DNA from: Papio anubis
Lineage: Eukaryota; Chordata; Mammalia; Primates; Cercopithecidae
Assembly (NCBI RefSeq): GCF_008728515.1
Contig: NC_044978.1
Coordinates: 146,564,262 to 146,628,261 of the forward strand
Reading direction: 5' to 3'
DNA: 64,000 nt
Shown here: positions 54,601-60,600 of the stretch, piece by piece
Layout of the letters: each line of letters begins with the position of its first letter
How positions within the stretch are numbered: the first letter of the stretch is position 1
Made by a program: the position numbers and the translations under genes
Notes under the pieces: generated by a model
Database searches by the model: none
What the model was told of the DNA's origin: nothing
The model's input: the letters and a program-made list of their open reading frames with translations, nothing else

Positions 54601-57600
54601 TTTTAAATGGAAAATATTATTGCCCTTAACTCAGATAGTTTTTAATGTTTCTTCTCAAGAGCTTAGAATGACTGAATTCTATTTGGCTTGGTAGTAGTGT
54701 TGACAAATTTATGAAATTCATTACATTCCTCCTTGCGTTCCATTTACCTGTTTTGCTTTTAAAGCTGATTGGAAAGTAGATATTTACTATTAATATTCTG
54801 GAGATGTTTGAGATTCCCCATTATTTAGTTCAACTGATTCAGAAGTTGGTGCCAGAATTTTTCTTGATGTAAATTCACCACAATAGTTCTCATACTAATA
54901 CTAGGTTCTGAGAAATCCCTGACAAGGCCATAATGCTATCTTAGCAGTTACTTGCCCAGAACATGCCATTTTGAAGGCCTTATAGGAATAAATGCTAAAT
55001 ATTTGAATAGCTAAATGTGACTCCATGAGAATTTTGAATGGTGGGAATGAAGCAACTGCACTTTCAAAGTTGTGGGGGAAGGAATTCCCTATCCCAGGAT
55101 GGACATCAAATATTTTTTGTAAATAATTTAAGCAAAAATGCAAGGCTTCATTTTTACTTGGGTTACTTATGAAAATGGTATCACCCATAGTAGGTTTCTG
55201 ACACTGATTATTTTACACTCACTGCTAACTGTAGTGGTGTCTCTGATCCATAGAAACAATTCATAGTCTGCAGTATTATTTTCCATAATTATAACTTACA
55301 TATTTTCCATAATTAAGTGTTTTGATACTTTGTAATTACTTGATCATTAATAATGTATAATTTTTCTCTGCCAGCTAGAGAATTATAAATCCTAAATGCA
55401 AGATTTTATTAAGACATGAAAATTATATCTGGGTAAGAAAGTAGGAGGCCATAGACATTAAGACATTTATTAAACAACTTTCTTTTACTTGGTTATTTCA
55501 TGAGATCATTTCAAAAATAAAAATATTTCCAGCTATTTCAGATCACATTATTTATCATTAATCAGCATATTTTAAAAGTTGCCTAATAATCTATTTTAAA
55601 TTTGAGGGTTCCTTACCTTATCCTTAACATGTGCATTTTTGCGTCTACATATTGTGTTGCGTGTTAATTGAATTCGTACACATACTAGACCTTTAAAAGA
55701 GCATTGTAATACAAGGTGGTGCTGGCCAAAAGAAACTGACGTCAGGCAGTGCAACACACATTTTTTTTTTTTTTTGAGACGGAGTCTCCCTTTGTCGCCC
55801 AGGCTGGAGTGCAGTGACATGATCTCTGTTCACCGCAACCTCTGCCTCCCGGGTTCAAGCAATTCTCCTGCCTTGGCCTCCCGAGTAGCTGGGATTACAG
55901 GCACCCGCCACCGCGCCTGGGCTAGTAACACATTTTCTGCACTCATCTTTGAACTTCCAGATCTGCCCCTTATATATGGTTTGCTCTCTACCTCAAGTTC
56001 CCCAGTGTTTGTCTCATATAAACCTTTTGTCTTGTTTTGTTTTGAGACAGGGTCTGTTACCCAGGTTAGAGTGCAGTGGCACAATTATGGCTCACTGCAG
56101 CCTCGACCTCCCAGGCTCAAGCAGTCCTTCTACCTCACCCTCCCGAGTAGCTGAGACTACAGGGGAGTGCCTCCACGCCCAGCTAATTTTTGTGTTTTTT
56201 TGTAGAGACAGGGCTTTGCTATGTTTTCAAGGCTGATCTTGAACTCGTGAGTGCAAGCAGTCCACCCACCTCAGCTTTCTGAGTAGTAGCTGGGACTACA
56301 GGGGCATGCCACCATGCCTGCCTAATTTTTGTATATTTATAGAGACAGGGTTTTGCCATGTTTGCAAGGCTGGTCTTAAACTCGTGGGCACAAGCAATCT
56401 ACCTGTCTCTGCCTCCCAAAGTGCTGTGATTACAGGTGTCAGCCACCGTGCCTGGAATCTCCTATAAACTTATTCTTCAAGAAGATTTTGTGTGTTTTGA
56501 ATATTTTTACTTTGTAGCATAATATTAAGCTCTCAAATTATAACTCCATAAAGTGTATAGTTTGGTTTGAGGGATGTGTTTGTTTATACTGTTTTTTGTT
56601 AGTTTTAGCATGGTAAAGAAATTCTGTTTGTGAAAATGTTTTTGTGAAATTGTGTTGTTTCACCTTGTAGTGTACTTTATATTCTTCCTCCAGAATACCT
56701 TAGCTCATAACAAATTATCTAATCAGTAACTATTGTTGTGTATAAGCATTTTCATGTTAGATATACCTGATTTGAGAATAATTTTTTTGCCTTAGAATTA
56801 ATGTTTAGCAATCTTTTTCTATGTAGATTTAATGACATTCATGTTCCTGTGAGATTAGAAAGTGTGAAATTTGCCAGTCATTGTTTAATGAATCACCCAG
56901 ATTTAGCGAAGGATCTCACAGGTAAGTTAGCTGGTTTATTAGAGATATTAGCATAATCATAAAACCGTTTTGTAGATACAGCTTGTGACCTAACTTCACT
57001 TTCCAGCTAGATTTTAACTCTAGTATGGTCTCGGGTTTTCATTTGTTGTACACTAAGAAATGATTTCATGTTCATGTAATAAAATTACACTTAAAATCTT
57101 TTTATTTATTTGTTTGTTTAAAAGAAAGGCTTTCAGTCCTGGGCTCAAGTGACCTCTCACTTTGGCATCCCGAGTATTACAGGCAGGTGCTACAATGCCC
57201 AACTTAAAATCTTCATATTTTAATCCTTTGAGATTTTTTGAAAATCATAATTTAAGGAAGTAGCGTATTTCTTAAGACATTGGATTTGGGTAGAAATCAT
57301 TAAGTCTATTTAATTAAATATAGTGGCATTTAATAATAAGTGGGAACACGATTATCTTCTGCACTAGACTAGAATTTTTCATTCTTTTGAATCTAGAGCA
57401 TTTAAATCTACCTGTTTGGTAGCAGCACATAAGTGGTTTTATCAACAGGCTGTTATTTACCAAAAAGAACAGGGGAAACAACATTTTTTTGTTTAGATTT
57501 AGTTTGTATTATAAATTATTTAAGAATTTTTAAAGAGATTATAAAATAGTCTGGATTTTATATTGTGTAATTTGCAGGTATATACCTATCAGTTAAATTG

Positions 57601-60600
57601 CCATAAGCATTTTCACTGTTTTTCTTTTAAGCCTTTTAATTTGTAACTGAAATTCAAACTGACATAGATCAGATACTGCATTGTGAATTGACTTTTCCAG
57701 GATAACTGATGAAAATACATTATTAAAATGTAACTATAGGCGTGGTGGCTCACGGGTGTAATCTCCTGCACATTGGGAGGCCAAGGCAGGTATATCACTT
57801 GAGGCCAGGAGGTCAAGACCAGCCTGGCCAACATGGTGAAACCCCATCTCTACTAAAAATACAAAAATTAGCCAGGCATGGTGGCAGATACCTGTAATCT
57901 AAGCTACTCGGAGGCTGAGGTACGAAAATTGCTTGAACCTGGGCAGCAGAGGTTGCAGTGCACCGAGATCACTCTATTGCACTCAGCCTGGGTGACAGAG
58001 TAAGACTGTTTCAAAAAAAAAAAAAAAAAGAAGTAACTATAAAGTATTTTATTTTATTTATTTTTTGATACAGGGCCTCACTCTGTTACACAGGCTGGAG
58101 TGCAGTGGCTCGATATTGGCTCACTGCAGCCTTGACCACTGGGCTCAAGTGATCCTCCCTCCTTAGCCCCCCAAGTAGCTGGCACTGCAGGGCCAGGCCA
58201 CTACACTTCTGGCTAATGAGTTTTTTTTATTTGGTAATTTTCATGTAGATGGGGTTTTGCCATGTTGCATAAGCTGGTATGAACTCTTGAGCTTGTGTGA
58301 CCTGCCTGCCTCAGCCTCCCTAAGTGCTGGTATTACAGTTGTGGGCCACTACACCTGGCCAACTTTGGAGTTTTAAGTGCAGTTTTGTGATTACAGTAGA
58401 GTACTGCTGCTGTAAAAATAACATGATTTAATTTCATTTCATATTTTATAAACATTGCTTTAGTATGGACAAAAACTTAACGTATTTCTGTTCTTTTTTT
58501 GCCATTCCAAATCATGACAAATTACACAGCTAACATTTAGCCTAAGTTTTTTTCTCTTATTACAGAATATTTAAAGGTTAGATCACATGATCCAGAAGAA
58601 GCTATTCGTCATGATGTCATTGTTACTATAATAACAGCTGCCAAGAGGGACCTGGCCCTAGTAAATGATCAGCTGCTTGGCTTTGTAAGGGAAAGAACAC
58701 TGGATAAACGGGTAAAATCTGAGGCATTTTATTCTTCTGTAATTTACTGTTTAAATTGCTGAATACAATTGGGTACCATTTTCTGTTACATTTAATGTCT
58801 TTCTGTGTGAAAATCAAATTAATAACAATGATAAAGAGCTCCTAATTTGTATGTTTCCTGCATATCTTTTAATTATCCTTATGAGTAAATACATGAGATT
58901 CTATACTTTTTGAGATCTTAAGCATGGGTTTCTTTTCTAGCATACCTTTATAAGAGAACCACTAAGTTAATCAAAATTTTACCTTTTTATTTACATGATG
59001 AGTTTCGAAAGAATAACAATTGATCATATATTCTTATAGTTAACGTTTTCACATATGACTTTCTTGTATAACTTAGCTGTGTCTGTCATTCATTGAACTA
59101 AAGAATATCACTTCCTAAGAAAGTGACGTTTACATATTGATGTACCAAGCTAAGGACGATAGTGATGGTTACATGTTTAGTTATTTTTCCTGTGATTTTC
59201 TCCATTTGATGCAGTTGAAAATATGGATTGCTGGGCGCGGTGGCTCACGCCTGTAATCCCAGCACTTTGGGAGGCCAAAGCGGGTGGATCATGAGGTCAG
59301 GAGATCGAGACCATCCTGGCTAACACGGTGAAATCCCGTCTCTACTAAAAATACAAAAAATTAGCCAGGCGTGGTGGCGGGCGCCTGTAGTCCCAGCTGA
59401 GGCAGGAGAATGAGGCAGGAGAATGGTGTGAACCCGGGAGGCGGAGCTTGCGGTGAGCCGAGATTGAGGCACTGCACTCCAGCCTGTGCAACAGAACGAG
59501 TCTCCATCTCAAAAAAAAAAAAAAAGAAAACATGGATTGATAAGGAAAAGGATAAGTAGTGCTAAGAATACAACTAACGAATAGGGTCATGTGTAAACAA
59601 GAGACATACCTGTAAGGCAGGCTGATTAGGCCTAACATTTCTAACATGTTTCATGATTGCCTTGCAACATACTATTATTTTATTTGAGGTGTAGTTAAAA
59701 ATTACTTTCCTCTGCAAATGACTATTATAGTTTCAGGGTAGAAAAATAATTGGTTTTGGTTTTAAAATATAGAAAGAGGTATTATTTAAGTTTTTACTTT
59801 TAAAATTGTCATAGGAGCCAGATGTTTAAAAAAAGGTGGATACTTTTTAACTTGTTCAACAGTGTTAGTAATTCTAACTTTGAAGATTTTTTTTCCCTTG
59901 GCTTTAATTTAAATGAAATTACTCTCCCCCTAGTGGTTATTTGACATTCCTCCCTTCCCCCTTTTAAAAAAGTTTCACTACTATTACAGTTTTTTCATAG
60001 TTTCAGAAAGTTGAATAAATGAATCTTCCTAACTGAAACTGTACGATGTGGTAACAGTAACACCTACTGGATATTTTCTGACCCAGATTTTGGTTTAATA
60101 AGTTAGATGACCTTTATAGCCTTTCTGGGGAAAAAAAAATTATTTTGTCTCTAGAAATTTGGGAACAGGATTTCATCTTAAGATTTTATTGCTCGTGTTT
60201 TTTTTTTCATTTCGTGTAAGAAATGTCAAAATGCTTTTGCTAATCTGTTATATAGGGACAAAATTTTATTCCATCTAATAAGTGGCCTAAAAAATGAGAA
60301 AATGATACAAAACATTTATAAGAAAGTATTGACTTAAATACACCAAAGATAACATACTCCCACCCACCTCTCTTTTTTAGAGGTGACGTGTTGCTATGTT
60401 ACCCAGGCTGAACTTGAACTCTTGGATTCAAGTGATCCTCTTGCTTCATTCTCCTGAATAGCTGGTACTGCAGACACCCACCACCACACTCAGCTGCTTC
60501 TGCTGCTGCTTCTGCTTCCTCTTCCTTTTCCTCCTCCTCCTCTTCTTCCTCTTCCTCATCTTCCTCATCCTCCTCCTTTTCCTCCTCCTACTCTTCCTCC

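Noticed and set aside
54901..55188. 95-codon minus-strand frame in a repeat-poor intron
   Set aside because: No recognisable family, no promoter or polyadenylation context. The length is possible by chance in 64 kb.
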